Below are positions 1-8,904 of a stretch of DNA of 64,000 nt, piece by piece. This stretch comes from Qipengyuania marisflavi. GTDB lineage: Bacteria > Pseudomonadota > Alphaproteobacteria > Sphingomonadales > Sphingomonadaceae. The stretch spans positions 248,001-312,000 of the forward strand of contig NZ_VCAO01000003.1 in the NCBI RefSeq assembly GCF_005884405.1. The letters run 5' to 3'. Position numbers and translations under genes: made by a program. How positions within the stretch are numbered: the first letter of the stretch is position 1; every line of letters starts with the position of its first letter. The notes beneath the pieces are model-generated. The model did not search any database and was not told the origin of the DNA. It saw only the letters and a program-made list of their open reading frames with translations.

Positions 1-45
1 AGCGGCTAGGCTTGCGTGATGCGGACAGGCCGCGGGAGACAGCTG

Positions 46-657
46 ATGGATGTGCGTGAAGACACGCTGCACGGGATGGCAGAACGCGCCGCATTCCGCG
101 AAATGAAGCAGGGCACCGCCGAAGATTGGGCGGTCATCGGCCGCGATTACCGCGAGTTTGCGCGCGGCTTGCCGGACCGTGTGCTGACCCATCTCAAATT
201 GCTTGATGGCGATTTCGGGGGCTTTCCGGTGTGCCGACTGGAACATTCCCTGCAGACCGCCACCCGCGCGCACCGCGATGGGCGGGCCGAGGATTACGTG
301 GTGATGGCGCTGCTGCACGACATGGGTGACACGCTGGGCAGTTATAACCATCCCGAAGTGGCGGCCGCCATCCTCAAGCCGTTTGTCAGCGAGGAATTGC
401 ACTGGATTTGTCAGAACCACGGCGCGTTCCAGGGCTATTACTATTTCCACTTTCTGGGCATGGACCAGAACGCACGCGAACAGTTCCGCGATCACCCGCA
501 TTTCGAGGCGTGCCGCGAATTTTGCGAGAAATATGATCAGGCGGCATTCGACCCGGATTACGCCAGCGAACCGCTGGAGTTTTTCGAACCGATGGTGCGG
601 CGCGTGATGGCAAAGCCGATCACCTCAGCCTATGCCAAGGCGATCGCCGAGGAATAA
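46..657 (+). CDS. HD-domain metal-dependent phosphohydrolase/oxygenase-like protein
   Basis: A protein of about 203 residues with a His-Asp metal site: an upstream His in LEHSLQTA, the HD pair in LLHDMGD, and later His residues in YNHPE and QNHGAF, ending in a basic FEPMVRR tail. The arrangement fits small HD-domain proteins of the PhnZ/MIOX-like group, which bind two metals and act as phosphohydrolases or mixed-valent diiron oxygenases. The substrate cannot be read. Alternative starts exist at 16 and 19, but 46 has a GGGAG Shine-Dalgarno 7 nt upstream and is preferred. It ends convergently, 4 nt from the next gene. The HD fold is fairly sure; the reaction is not. Confidence 0.7.
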   Translation: MDVREDTLHGMAERAAFREMKQGTAEDWAVIGRDYREFARGLPDRVLTHLKLLDGDFGGFPVCRLEHSLQTATRAHRDGRAEDYVVMALLHDMGDTLGSYNHPEVAAAILKPFVSEELHWICQNHGAFQGYYYFHFLGMDQNAREQFRDHPHFEACREFCEKYDQAAFDPDYASEPLEFFEPMVRRVMAKPITSAYAKAIAEE

Positions 658-661
658 GCGC

Positions 662-1348
662 TCAGCTGTCGCCCGCGATGGCGGCGGCCAGGCGGTCATA
701 GCCGACATAACCTTCCAGAGTAGAGCCACCCGCGATCCAGCTGGGCGTGCCGGAAAAGCCCAGCTTGCGGGCAAATTCACGGTTTTTCGCAATTTCCGCA
801 GTGACCGCATCGGATGCGGCGAACAGGCGGGCGGCGGAAAGGTCCATCCCGGCGGTGCGGGCGGCCTGCTCGACCGATGCGGCGCTGGGCGGGCCAAGAT
901 CGAACACGGCGTGATAATAAGCGGCGAACTTGCCCTGCTTGGCAGCTGCCAGACCCATCCGTGCAGCATCTTCGCTACCATCGAAAATCGGCCATTCGCG
1001 GACCACGATCTTCAGATCGGGATCTTCTTGCGCCAGCCGGTCGACATCGGCGATGCTCATCCGGCAATAGGTACAGCCATAATCGGTGAACTCAACCAGC
1101 GTCTTGCTGCCTTCGGGATTGCCCAGCACCGCGCCCGGAAACGGCGTGGTTACAGCGCCGCCGACATCGGCCAGCCGGTCCTCAGCCTGCTTTTGCTGAT
1201 ACGCTTCGGCCATGGCGGGCAGAATGTCGGGATTGCCGACCAGATAGCTGCGCGTCAGCCCGTTGCCCAGTCCGCTGGCAGCCCACAATCCGGCGCCCGC
1301 AAAGCCAAAGACAAGCGCGATCAGCGCGGTGATCAGATGGTTTTTCAT
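662..1348 (-). CDS. DsbA-family thioredoxin-fold protein, exported or membrane-anchored
   Basis: A 228-aa protein with an N-terminal hydrophobic segment (about residues 5-25), so the thioredoxin domain should lie in the periplasm. The redox site is C92-T-Y-C95 in the context TDYGCTYCRMS, and a cis-Pro loop is visible as SGTPSW. This matches the DsbA/Com1-like group (thioredoxin_4), which oxidises or isomerises disulfides in secreted proteins. An N-terminal spacer helix of about 50 residues precedes the domain. It lies just downstream of the M48 protease gene on the same strand (18-nt gap), so both may act in envelope protein quality control. The specific role (oxidase or isomerase) is not shown. 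Confidence 0.85.
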   Translation of the reverse strand: MKNHLITALIALVFGFAGAGLWAASGLGNGLTRSYLVGNPDILPAMAEAYQQKQAEDRLADVGGAVTTPFPGAVLGNPEGSKTLVEFTDYGCTYCRMSIADVDRLAQEDPDLKIVVREWPIFDGSEDAARMGLAAAKQGKFAAYYHAVFDLGPPSAASVEQAARTAGMDLSAARLFAASDAVTAEIAKNREFARKLGFSGTPSWIAGGSTLEGYVGYDRLAAAIAGDS

Positions 1349-1366
1349 GGCCGCGCCCGCTATCGC

Positions 1367-2761
1367 CTATCGTCCGCCAGTGCAATTGCGGCGGCGCTCG
1401 ATCTCGCATTGCTGTTCGATCAGCGCGCGGGCCTGCATCCCGATATCCTGCGCGCGCAGCCAGTCGGGTGTGCCCATGTCTAGGCCAGCTTCTGCCGCCT
1501 GCGCACTGCGCAGCGCCAAACCGTATTGCCCGCTCATCACCTGCTGTTCGGCGCTGGCGAGGCGCGCGCGCGGGATATCGCCGCGTTCGGCATAGACCAC
1601 GCCCAGCTGATACCAGGCGAACGGGTTCAGCCGGTCACGCCCCACTGCGGCACGCAGCACGCCCTCGGCCTCTTCGTAATGCGTCCGGTCCTCGGTCGCG
1701 ATCAGCGCATGGCCCAGCAGACCCGCAATCAGCGGCTCTGAATTGGAAAGATCGGTGGCGCGGCGCAGCGGCACAATGGCCTCGTCCGCGCGGCCCGATT
1801 CCAGCAGGACCTGACCCTTGAGTTCGAGGAAATAGGGATCTGCAGGATCCAGTTCGAGCAGCGCATCAGCCTCGGCCAGCGCTTTGTCGATGCGCGCTTC
1901 CTGATGATAGGCATAAGCGCGCGCATACATCGCCGGGACGCTGCGGTCGCTCTGCGGATAATCGCGGAACGTCGCTTCGGGTTTGGCGATATAGCCGGTC
2001 AGCTTGCCCTTCACGCGTTCAAACCGCCGTTGCCATTCGGTATCATCGGGGCGATCCCATGCCGGATCGCTTTCATACACTTCGCGCAAGGCGGAAATCC
2101 GGTCGCCCGATAGCGGATGCGTGCGGTTGAAGCCCGCCTCGTCATCCTGACGGTAGCCGTAACGGTATTCCTGATTGAGCAGCTTGCCAAAAAAGGTCAG
2201 CGAGCCGCGTCCGGAAATACCCGCTTTGCCAAGATATTCCGCGCCAGCGGCATCGGCGGAGGATTCCTGCGTGCGGGTGAAAGACAGGAAATTGCCCATC
2301 GCCGCGCGTTGTCCGGCCGACATGATGGCGGGCGCGGCCTCGCCAGCACCAGCCAGCGCGGCCCCGATCCCGGCCAGCATGGACAGCAGTATAATGGTCG
2401 TCGCGGACCGCGCGCCTTCACTGTAACGGTTGATGTGTCCGCCAGTGATATGGCCGATTTCATGTGCAATCACGCCCTGCACTTCGCTGGCAGAGTCCGC
2501 CGCCTCGATCAGTCCGCTGTGCAGATAGACCGTCTGGCCGCCCGCCACGAAAGCGTTGATCGATGGATCGTTGAGCAGCACCACATCGACATTGCCGGGT
2601 TCCAGCCCGGCAGCCTGAACCAGCGGAGCCGCAATTTCCTGCAGAAACGCCTCGGTCTCGGCATCGCGGAGCACCGATTGTGCCGCCACCGGCTGCGCTG
2701 CCAGCATGGCAGCAGCAAGCACGGCCAGCGTGCGGGCGAGGAGGCGGGAGAGCTGACGCAT
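1367..2761 (-). CDS. M48-family periplasmic metalloprotease with TPR repeats (BepA-like)
   Basis: A 464-aa protein with a Sec signal peptide ending near AQPVAAQS. The zinc site HExxH is at residues 100-104 (AHEIGHITGGH), with the third ligand expected in the SADAAGAEYL segment. From about residue 280 onward there are several helical TPR-like repeats (for example LELDPADPYFLELKGQ). This architecture matches BepA/YfgC, which degrades or assembles outer-membrane proteins such as LptD. It is the upstream partner of the DsbA-like gene and follows the hydrolase gene by 6 nt. BepA assignment is by architecture only, since other M48-TPR proteins share it. Confidence 0.88.
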   Translation of the reverse strand: MRQLSRLLARTLAVLAAAMLAAQPVAAQSVLRDAETEAFLQEIAAPLVQAAGLEPGNVDVVLLNDPSINAFVAGGQTVYLHSGLIEAADSASEVQGVIAHEIGHITGGHINRYSEGARSATTIILLSMLAGIGAALAGAGEAAPAIMSAGQRAAMGNFLSFTRTQESSADAAGAEYLGKAGISGRGSLTFFGKLLNQEYRYGYRQDDEAGFNRTHPLSGDRISALREVYESDPAWDRPDDTEWQRRFERVKGKLTGYIAKPEATFRDYPQSDRSVPAMYARAYAYHQEARIDKALAEADALLELDPADPYFLELKGQVLLESGRADEAIVPLRRATDLSNSEPLIAGLLGHALIATEDRTHYEEAEGVLRAAVGRDRLNPFAWYQLGVVYAERGDIPRARLASAEQQVMSGQYGLALRSAQAAEAGLDMGTPDWLRAQDIGMQARALIEQQCEIERRRNCTGGR

Positions 2762-2767
2762 TACCGC

Positions 2768-3760
2768 TTATTGCGCCGCCTCGCGCTGAACGGGCGCTGA
2801 AGCCGGGGCCTGGTCGGTCTGGCGCAGGAACGCCTGCACCCAATCCTTGACCGCCGGATCGCGGTCAAACGGGCGGGCGAAGGCCATGACGGTCCAGGCG
2901 TGGCTGGCATCGTCGATTTCGTGCAGGGTCACCGAGCCTCCGGCGTTGCGCACGGCGGCCTCCAGATTCTGCGAATTGTACGGCCTTACCACTGTATCGC
3001 CCGTGCCGTGGATCATCAGCAGCGGCGGCGCATCGCCGCGGGCATAGGTGATCGGCTGAGTCGCTTCGGGTGTGTCGGTATGGCCGAAGGCGTTCTGTGA
3101 AGAGGGTTTGTCGAAGGGATAGAAGTCCGCCGGACCGGACAGGCTGACCACGCCTGAAATTGCATCCTGCGGCACGCCAGCAGCGGCCAGCCATTGCGGG
3201 TCGAGGCCCATCATCAACACATTATACGCGCCCGCCGAATGGCCCATCAGCGCAATGCGGTCGGTTCTCGCGCCATGTTTTCCGGCATTGTCGCGCACCC
3301 ATTTGATACCGGCGGCGCTGTCTTCCAGCATGGCGGGATAGCGGCCATCGGGCACCAGCCGGTAACCAACCAGCGCGGTGGCATAGCCCATGTCCGCCAT
3401 AGCGCGGGCGATAAAGCGGTAATCCTCGGGCGCGCCGCTGTGCCAGCCGCCGCCGTGAAAGAACACCATCAGCGGATAGCGCAAGGGCTGTACCGGAGTG
3501 CCCGGCGGGGGTGCGGGTTCGGCAAAATCCTGACCCTTGGGCACCCACAATTCGACGCGCTGCGCCGGATCAGAGCCATATTGCGCCGATTGCGCCAGCA
3601 CGACATCGTGATGGCGAGAGAACCGCGCATCGACCCAGTCGAGCGTCGCAGCGGACCCGGTCGCAACGGCCCAGCGCCACACGCCGAACAGCGCGAGCGC
3701 GACCACCACCAATGCGATTAGCAATTTGACCATGCGGCTCATCTTTCGCTTCCCTGTCAT
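2768..3760 (-). CDS. Alpha/beta hydrolase (esterase/lipase, HSL-like)
   Basis: A 330-aa membrane-anchored or exported alpha/beta hydrolase, with a hydrophobic segment at residues 12-33. The oxyanion-hole motif HGGGW is at residues 102-106 and the nucleophile elbow GHSAG at 173-177 (Ser175). Downstream HGTGDTVV and DASHAW supply plausible acid and His residues. HGGG plus GxSAG is typical of the hormone-sensitive lipase/carboxylesterase branch. The start ATG overlaps the stop of the upstream App1-like gene by 4 nt (ATGA), indicating translational coupling. A lipid- or ester-degrading operon is inferred; the substrate is unknown. Confidence 0.85.
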   Translation of the reverse strand: MTGKRKMSRMVKLLIALVVVALALFGVWRWAVATGSAATLDWVDARFSRHHDVVLAQSAQYGSDPAQRVELWVPKGQDFAEPAPPPGTPVQPLRYPLMVFFHGGGWHSGAPEDYRFIARAMADMGYATALVGYRLVPDGRYPAMLEDSAAGIKWVRDNAGKHGARTDRIALMGHSAGAYNVLMMGLDPQWLAAAGVPQDAISGVVSLSGPADFYPFDKPSSQNAFGHTDTPEATQPITYARGDAPPLLMIHGTGDTVVRPYNSQNLEAAVRNAGGSVTLHEIDDASHAWTVMAFARPFDRDPAVKDWVQAFLRQTDQAPASAPVQREAAQ

Positions 3761-4872
3761 GTTGCAGGCTTGTCGGGCGTTTGGGCGGGTTTGTCGACGG
3801 CTTCGACAATGGCTTCTGCTTCATCGTCGCCCAGCAGGCCCATCGAGGCCAGAAAATCGTGCCCTTCGGAATAACCCTCGCCCAGCCACAGCGGGACCTT
3901 GGCCTGTTCGATGGCGGCTTTGGCGGCTTCCTCCTCGACACTGCTGGCCGCGCCCAGCTTGCGGATAAACACCGCGCGAATCCGCGAGGGATCAGCCACA
4001 ACGATTTCGCCAAACGCCACCAGATCGCCTTGCGAATCGTCACCAATCAGCGCGAATTTTAGGTCGGGGTAATGCGCCAGCAGGCCCGTGATCGCCGCCC
4101 GCTTGTGCGCGCCGTGGCTGGCACTGCCGAAGGTTGCGCGGTTGAGCCCCCAATCGCGCAGCAACACCGGACCCAGCGGCAGGCCGCGTCCGCCGATATA
4201 AGCGACGAGATAGGAAAACAGGTTCCATGGGCTGGATGAGACATAGAAAAACGGCCGCGAGGTCGCCTGCTGGCGGTCACCCGCATGGGCATCATCATGG
4301 CTCTGCACCGCGCCGCCGCCCAGCGCCTGATAAAACAGGTCTGCGCCGGGAACCAGCAGCCGTTCCTCCGGCATTTCCAGCAAGATACGCCGCCAATTGC
4401 GCATCACCGCGCGGAAATTTCCGGTAATGCCGGTTTCGACAATGGTATCGTCAATGTCGGAAATGACCGCAAGCTGCGTGGCTGTGCCCGGTGCAAGCAC
4501 ATGCCCTTCGGCGCAATGTTCGCCCTCTTCATTGTGCCAGTGGAACAGCACGGTTTCCCATGCTGGATCCACCGCATAATCCCATTCAGGGTCAAGGCGG
4601 ATATCGAAATGGACGAAGCCTTCCTTGTCGCTCAGCCCCTGATGCTGGTGGCTGACCCCGCCGGGCCGCGCGATTTCGAGAGTGACGGGCAGGCCCGCAA
4701 CCTCGTGGCTGGCAAATTGCGCCACCATGGTGCGAAAGGCCCGCCAGCGACCGCTTTTGGCAAAGGTGTTTTCGCGCGACCGCAGCGCGCGCGCAGTGAT
4801 GACCAGCCGGTCACGATTGCGATAGCCGAGATAGGGCTGGATACGGACGGGCGCGGTGGGAAATAGTGGCAT
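3757..4872 (-). CDS. App1-like phosphatidate phosphatase catalytic-domain protein (DUF2183)
   Basis: A 371-aa cytosolic-looking protein with the HAD-type motif SDIDDTIVETG (DxDDT at residues 139-143), followed by FFYVSSSPWNLF and LIGDDSQGD segments. These are the hallmark blocks of the DUF2183/App1 family, which includes yeast Mg-dependent phosphatidate phosphatase App1. The C-terminus is acidic and Pro/Lys-rich (DKPAQTPDKPAT). It is the first gene of a two-gene operon with the alpha/beta hydrolase. Together they could act on phospholipid or glycerolipid esters, which is inference. Bacterial members have mostly not been assayed. Confidence 0.85.
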   Translation of the reverse strand: MPLFPTAPVRIQPYLGYRNRDRLVITARALRSRENTFAKSGRWRAFRTMVAQFASHEVAGLPVTLEIARPGGVSHQHQGLSDKEGFVHFDIRLDPEWDYAVDPAWETVLFHWHNEEGEHCAEGHVLAPGTATQLAVISDIDDTIVETGITGNFRAVMRNWRRILLEMPEERLLVPGADLFYQALGGGAVQSHDDAHAGDRQQATSRPFFYVSSSPWNLFSYLVAYIGGRGLPLGPVLLRDWGLNRATFGSASHGAHKRAAITGLLAHYPDLKFALIGDDSQGDLVAFGEIVVADPSRIRAVFIRKLGAASSVEEEAAKAAIEQAKVPLWLGEGYSEGHDFLASMGLLGDDEAEAIVEAVDKPAQTPDKPAT

Positions 4873-4930
4873 AGCCCCGCGCTAGCGAAGCATGTGGCAA
4901 GGTGCCAAGCCTTTCGCGCAGATTATCGCG

Positions 4931-7060
4931 TCAGCCGAGCAGTTTGCGCGCGGCCCGCTCGATCAGCGGCACATCCTCGGGCACTTCGCCCAGCACCACC
5001 AGCTCACCATCGGCAGTGCGATGAACCATGACCAGCGCGAATTCGGCGCCATCATCTTCGACATCGGCGAAAGACAAAGGCTCAAGCTTGCGCAGCTTTT
5101 TCGCCAGCGCGGCACGGACGGAATTGACCTCCTGAGCCGGCTTGCCCTGTTCCTCGCGGCGGGCGCGGCGTTCGGCCTGGACCACACCTTTCAGCCCGCC
5201 TTCGGCGCTGCGAAGGAATTGCGACAGCTCGCCGCGCGCAACTTGCAGGCGGTGGGCATGGGTCAGCACGGCGGCATATTCGGTCAGCCGGGTCTTGTCG
5301 TAATCGGCACCGAAGACCAGCTTGACCACCGGCGTCATCGGCGCGCGGTCCTGAACGGTCAGGCCATTGTCGGCGATCAGTTCAGCGAATTCGTCGCGGT
5401 TTTCCTCGGCTTCAAGGCTGAAGTCATAGGCGCGGCCCACGGCGGCATAGAGCGTCTTGCGGCTGCGATCTTCGGTCGTCAGCGCAGCATGCGCCATCTC
5501 GCGTGCTGCGGCGAGGCAGTCGTACAGGCCTTCGGGTGAAGGTTCGGCCAGCAGCGGAGCGATGTCGGCGGCTGCGATGGCTTCCAGCGGCTGGGGTTCT
5601 GGCACCACCTGAGCGGGGACAGGGGCTTCGGCGACGGGTTCGGGCTGCGCCTCGACTGGCGGCTCGGGTTCGAACACTGGCTCTGCTTCAAGCTCAGGCT
5701 CGGGCATGATTTCAACCGCGTCCTCGGCGACCGATCCGACCGGCTCTTCAGCTTCGACCTCGGGTCCGCCGGCATATTCGCTGGGATCGATAAACGGCGG
5801 TTCGCCGCTTTCGCTCTCGTTCTCATAAGGTTCGGGCACAGGCGCCGCCGGTTCGATCCGCGATAGATCGACAGACCGCTTGGTGCGCATTCCCCGGCTG
5901 ACCAGTGAAACTAGGCTGCTTTCGGAATCTTCATCGGCGAGCGGGTCGACCAGATCGTCCACATCTTCGCCCTCGGGCTCTTCGTCCCAATCGGGCAGGC
6001 CGTAATCGGCGGCGGTTTTCATGCCGCTGTCGTAATCGTCGAGCGATTCGTATTCGCCGCCATGCTCTTCACCGGCACCGGGATGGGCGCCAATCGGATT
6101 GCCCAGCGCGTCCAGACCGCGCGTGCCGACGCGCGGCGGTGCGGGCGTCCATTCAGCGGCTGAGCCATCGTCGTAATCTTCGTCATCCTCGTCCAGCGTG
6201 GCCGCCAGCGGGGGCGTTTCGTCATCATCCTGTCCGAATGCGGGCAGCGGCAGCGCGCCTTCCGGCGTATCGTCGACCATCTGGGCATTGCCAAGGTCGA
6301 ACACGGTGTTGTCAGCGTCTTCGGGTCCAGTGAATTCGGCGGCGGCTTCGGCGGTAACTTCGGGCATCGCTTCAGCCTCCTGGCTTACGGCTTCACTCGT
6401 TTCGGTCAGCGTTTCGGCGGTTTCGAGCGGGCGTTCGGTGTCTTCGCCAATCTCGTCATTCACACCCAGCGACTGGTCGATTTCGAGCAGCAGCTCGTCG
6501 GCGGTCTGCTGGTCGGCCATTTCCTTCCAGTTGATTACGCCATAAATGAAGTCGATCGTCTCGTTATCCGAGGAATAGGGCAGCAGGATCCCGCGATAGA
6601 GCACGGTCAGCCCGGCATCGTTGACGAACTCCGCCTCGAATCCGATCGGCGCCTGATTCGCCAGGATTTGCATGTAATGATCGGTGATTCGGCTGAGCAC
6701 CGAACGGCTGGGTACGTCTGATAGGCGCACCAGTTGATTGCCGCCGCCGCATTCCTGCGCCAGCTCGGCCCCGACAAAGCGGACCTCGGCATCTTCGACG
6801 CCCACAGTGAAATCGAGCAGCACCGAATAGGGACCGAAATCGTCCAGCTGTTCGGGCTCAAGATCTTCGATACTGGGAAAATTGCGGTCGCCCAGCAGGC
6901 CCGCCCAATGATTGTAAGCGCGCACCTGCATGCGCCGTTCGTCCTGCCCGACGGGCGAGGGCGGATGATCGAGCGCGGAATCATCCTCGCCGATATCGTC
7001 CTCGTAATCGAGATGGTCGTCCGCGTCGTGCGAGCCAAAATAGCCGCCAAGCCTGTCCAT
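4931..7060 (-). CDS. PAS-like domain protein with long acidic Pro/Glu-rich region
   Basis: A 709-aa protein. Residues about 45-185 resemble the alphaproteobacterial PAS_5-type module (NHWAGLLGDRNFPSIEDLEP, then SVLLDFTVG and RFVGAEL). From about 190 to 500 the sequence is extremely rich in Glu, Asp, Pro and Ala, including EPEPELEAEP-type runs, and is probably disordered. The C-terminal 200 residues are helical and basic/mixed, with a conserved-looking LSFADVEDDGAEFALVMVHR end. There is no kinase, GGDEF or HTH domain. Function is unknown; an acidic spacer joining a sensor to a helical domain suggests a scaffolding role. The reading frame is uninterrupted. Confidence 0.7.
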   Translation of the reverse strand: MDRLGGYFGSHDADDHLDYEDDIGEDDSALDHPPSPVGQDERRMQVRAYNHWAGLLGDRNFPSIEDLEPEQLDDFGPYSVLLDFTVGVEDAEVRFVGAELAQECGGGNQLVRLSDVPSRSVLSRITDHYMQILANQAPIGFEAEFVNDAGLTVLYRGILLPYSSDNETIDFIYGVINWKEMADQQTADELLLEIDQSLGVNDEIGEDTERPLETAETLTETSEAVSQEAEAMPEVTAEAAAEFTGPEDADNTVFDLGNAQMVDDTPEGALPLPAFGQDDDETPPLAATLDEDDEDYDDGSAAEWTPAPPRVGTRGLDALGNPIGAHPGAGEEHGGEYESLDDYDSGMKTAADYGLPDWDEEPEGEDVDDLVDPLADEDSESSLVSLVSRGMRTKRSVDLSRIEPAAPVPEPYENESESGEPPFIDPSEYAGGPEVEAEEPVGSVAEDAVEIMPEPELEAEPVFEPEPPVEAQPEPVAEAPVPAQVVPEPQPLEAIAAADIAPLLAEPSPEGLYDCLAAAREMAHAALTTEDRSRKTLYAAVGRAYDFSLEAEENRDEFAELIADNGLTVQDRAPMTPVVKLVFGADYDKTRLTEYAAVLTHAHRLQVARGELSQFLRSAEGGLKGVVQAERRARREEQGKPAQEVNSVRAALAKKLRKLEPLSFADVEDDGAEFALVMVHRTADGELVVLGEVPEDVPLIERAARKLLG

Positions 7061-7161
7061 CGCTGTTTAAGCCCCCGAAGTTGCGTTGCGCATTCACAAG
7101 GCTTGTGGGGGAGCGTAGTAAACATCCGGTTAAAATCGTTAACCAAGGATGTCGGGGCAGA

Positions 7162-7644
7162 TCAGAGCAGATAGCGCATCCTGATACTGAAGTGCTGGTC
7201 AGCAGTGCCAATGTCGACTGCGGCCTCGGAGAATTTGGGCGGCCCCATGCGCACGCGCGCATCGCGGGAGAAGCCAAACCCTTCCTTTGGCATGAATCCC
7301 AGCGCCATATCGGCTTTGCCATTGCCGTTTTCATCATGCAGCAAAGCGATGGCGTACCGGCCCGGTTTGACGCCGGTGAATCGCAGTGTGACCGTCTTGC
7401 CCGCCGCGCTGACGGTTGTGCCCAGCACCTCGGCGGGGTTGTCACAGCGCGGGAACTGGCTCTCGGCCGATGTCATGCAGGCCTGCACCAGCCCCTTGGC
7501 ACTGCGCAGATCGGTGGCGGTAACGGTGACAGTTGCGCCCTCTTGTGGCGCGCTCGCTCCTGTCAGCCCGGCAGCCAGCGGCAACAGCAGCAGCGCCGCA
7601 GTGCGGCTCAGGCGTTGGCGCTCAGGCCCTTGTCGGTGCCGCAC
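7162..7644 (-). CDS. Exported DUF2141-domain protein
   Basis: A secreted protein of about 160 residues. The DUF2141 hallmark is ALLHDENGNGKADMALGF, a calcium-loop-like DxNxNGKxD motif preceded by KPGRYAIA, and the protein ends in an immunoglobulin-like beta segment (FSIRMRYLL). A GTG start at 7644 gives a short basic N-region and a signal peptide (AALLLLPLAAGLTGASA). It overlaps the upstream desaturase-family gene by 37 nt. An ATG at 7683 is possible, but would give a long charged N-terminus before the signal sequence. A second DUF2141 protein occurs at 24717-25214. The biological role of the family is not established. Confidence 0.75.
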   Translation of the reverse strand: MRHRQGPERQRLSRTAALLLLPLAAGLTGASAPQEGATVTVTATDLRSAKGLVQACMTSAESQFPRCDNPAEVLGTTVSAAGKTVTLRFTGVKPGRYAIALLHDENGNGKADMALGFMPKEGFGFSRDARVRMGPPKFSEAAVDIGTADQHFSIRMRYLL

Positions 7645-8324
7645 AGGCGATCCCAATGGCGGAAATACAGTCCGTAATTGCATTTGTACTCTTCATGATG
7701 ACGCTGATGATGGCTTGCTGTTATCAGCCAGCCCCCTAACCGGGAGTGAACCAGCCTGCGGGGAAACATTTCCCACCCCATGTGATTGGTCACACCCATT
7801 ACGGTCATGATCACTAATACCACACCCAGCATGGCGACATGGATCGGGATCACGAACACCAGCGCGGGGATCACCACGGCCCCGGTCAGTGCCTCGATCG
7901 GGTGAAAGCTCATCGCTGCCCATGCGGTGGGCGGGCGGCTGGCGTGATGCACAGCGTGGGCAATGCGGAATGGGCGGGGCCGATGCATCCAGCGGTGCGT
8001 CCAGTAAAACCACGCGTCATGCGCCAGCAGGTACAGCAATGGGGCAAGCGGCAGATACCACAGCGGATAGCTGTCCCAATCGCTGTAAACCTGTGTCCAG
8101 CCGCGGTGCTGCCAGCCCCAGGCCACCACCCCTGCAGGAACGCCGTAAATCGCAGCCGAGGCCAGTGACCAGCCAATTTCGCGCCGCATCTGCGGGCCAA
8201 GCTTGGCATAAAACCCCGGCAGCCGCCGCGCGGTGATCCACGCGAACAGCGCGCTCGCCGCCAGATAGCGCAGCGCGACAATCACAGTCATCGCGAGCGC
8301 GGAAAGAGCAATCGCAGTCAACAT
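7608..8324 (-). CDS. Sterol desaturase / fatty acid hydroxylase superfamily membrane protein
   Basis: A 238-aa integral membrane diiron enzyme. The His clusters are clear: HDAWFYWTHRWMH, HAVHHAS, and HHQRHHEEYKCNYG near the C-terminus. These match the FA_hydroxylase (sterol desaturase) superfamily, which hydroxylates or desaturates lipids with O2. Four or so hydrophobic segments are present (residues 1-25, 60-75, 85-105, 150-180). The protein is longer than typical CrtZ beta-carotene hydroxylase, and the third His cluster resembles ERG3-type proteins, so no carotenoid role is claimed. The ATG at 8324 gives a membrane-spanning N-terminus. The overlap with the DUF2141 gene suggests cotranscription. 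Confidence 0.85.
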   Translation of the reverse strand: MLTAIALSALAMTVIVALRYLAASALFAWITARRLPGFYAKLGPQMRREIGWSLASAAIYGVPAGVVAWGWQHRGWTQVYSDWDSYPLWYLPLAPLLYLLAHDAWFYWTHRWMHRPRPFRIAHAVHHASRPPTAWAAMSFHPIEALTGAVVIPALVFVIPIHVAMLGVVLVIMTVMGVTNHMGWEMFPRRLVHSRLGGWLITASHHQRHHEEYKCNYGLYFRHWDRLCGTDKGLSANA

Positions 8325-8370
8325 CGCAGGCGCTTATGCCGCAGCTTCGCGGGCGATGACAGAGCGCAGG

Positions 8371-8853
8371 TTAACTCTCCTGCCCCCAGGGCGCGCAGTG
8401 TGGATCGGCGGCCACGGTCATCCGGCGCAGCGCGGCGCGGGCCAGCCGCTCAACCTCCACCTTGCGGCGCGCGGCGCTGAGCGGGTGGAGCGGTGCGGGG
8501 CGCAGGATTTCGCCGTCATATTCATCGGCAACAATAATGCCGCAGCAATCAGGCTTGTGGCTGTCCCCTTCCAGCGGGCTGCGATCCATTCCGGGCGGAA
8601 CACCCCAGTAAAACCGGTCACAATAGTCCAGATAATCGGGCCATTTCCCATCGCCCAGCAAATCGCCGCGCTGGACCTTGATTTCGACAATGATCACCCG
8701 CCCCTTGGCGTCCACGCCCATCAGATCGGCGCGCCGTCCATTGCGCAGCGGCATTTCGGATAGGCACCAGATATCATTGCGCGCAAACAGCCGGGCAATA
8801 CCGCGCGCCACCTGCGCGGCGGTGCAATCGGAGATTAATTGTGAATCGCTCAT
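8371..8853 (-). CDS. mmcB: MmcB-family DNA repair protein
   Basis: A 160-aa soluble protein with a nuclease-like core: RRADLMGV, then IIVEIKVQRGDLLGDGKWPDYLDYCDRFYWGV, an E-x-K arrangement typical of the PD-(D/E)xK fold. The overall sequence matches MmcB (formerly DUF5071/YccF-like), implicated in alphaproteobacterial mitomycin C resistance. In Caulobacter it belongs to the LexA-controlled DNA damage response. The catalytic acids D43 and E-x-K57 can be read from the motif. The gene stands alone; no LexA box was identified upstream by eye. Length is normal for the family. Confidence 0.85.
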   Translation of the reverse strand: MSDSQLISDCTAAQVARGIARLFARNDIWCLSEMPLRNGRRADLMGVDAKGRVIIVEIKVQRGDLLGDGKWPDYLDYCDRFYWGVPPGMDRSPLEGDSHKPDCCGIIVADEYDGEILRPAPLHPLSAARRKVEVERLARAALRRMTVAADPHCAPWGQES

Positions 8854-8904
8854 GCCCCAGAAATGGAACAGAGCGCGAACAAGGTCAAGCGCAAGCTGGC
8901 TGGA

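Noticed and set aside
5560-6400. Repetitive GA/TC-rich stretches as a possible DNA repeat array
   Set aside because: They are the codons of the acidic Glu/Pro-rich region of the PAS protein, not an independent repeat; no CRISPR-like spacing.
7608-8324. Beta-carotene hydroxylase CrtZ
   Set aside because: Longer than CrtZ and with sterol desaturase-type His clusters; no other carotenoid genes nearby.
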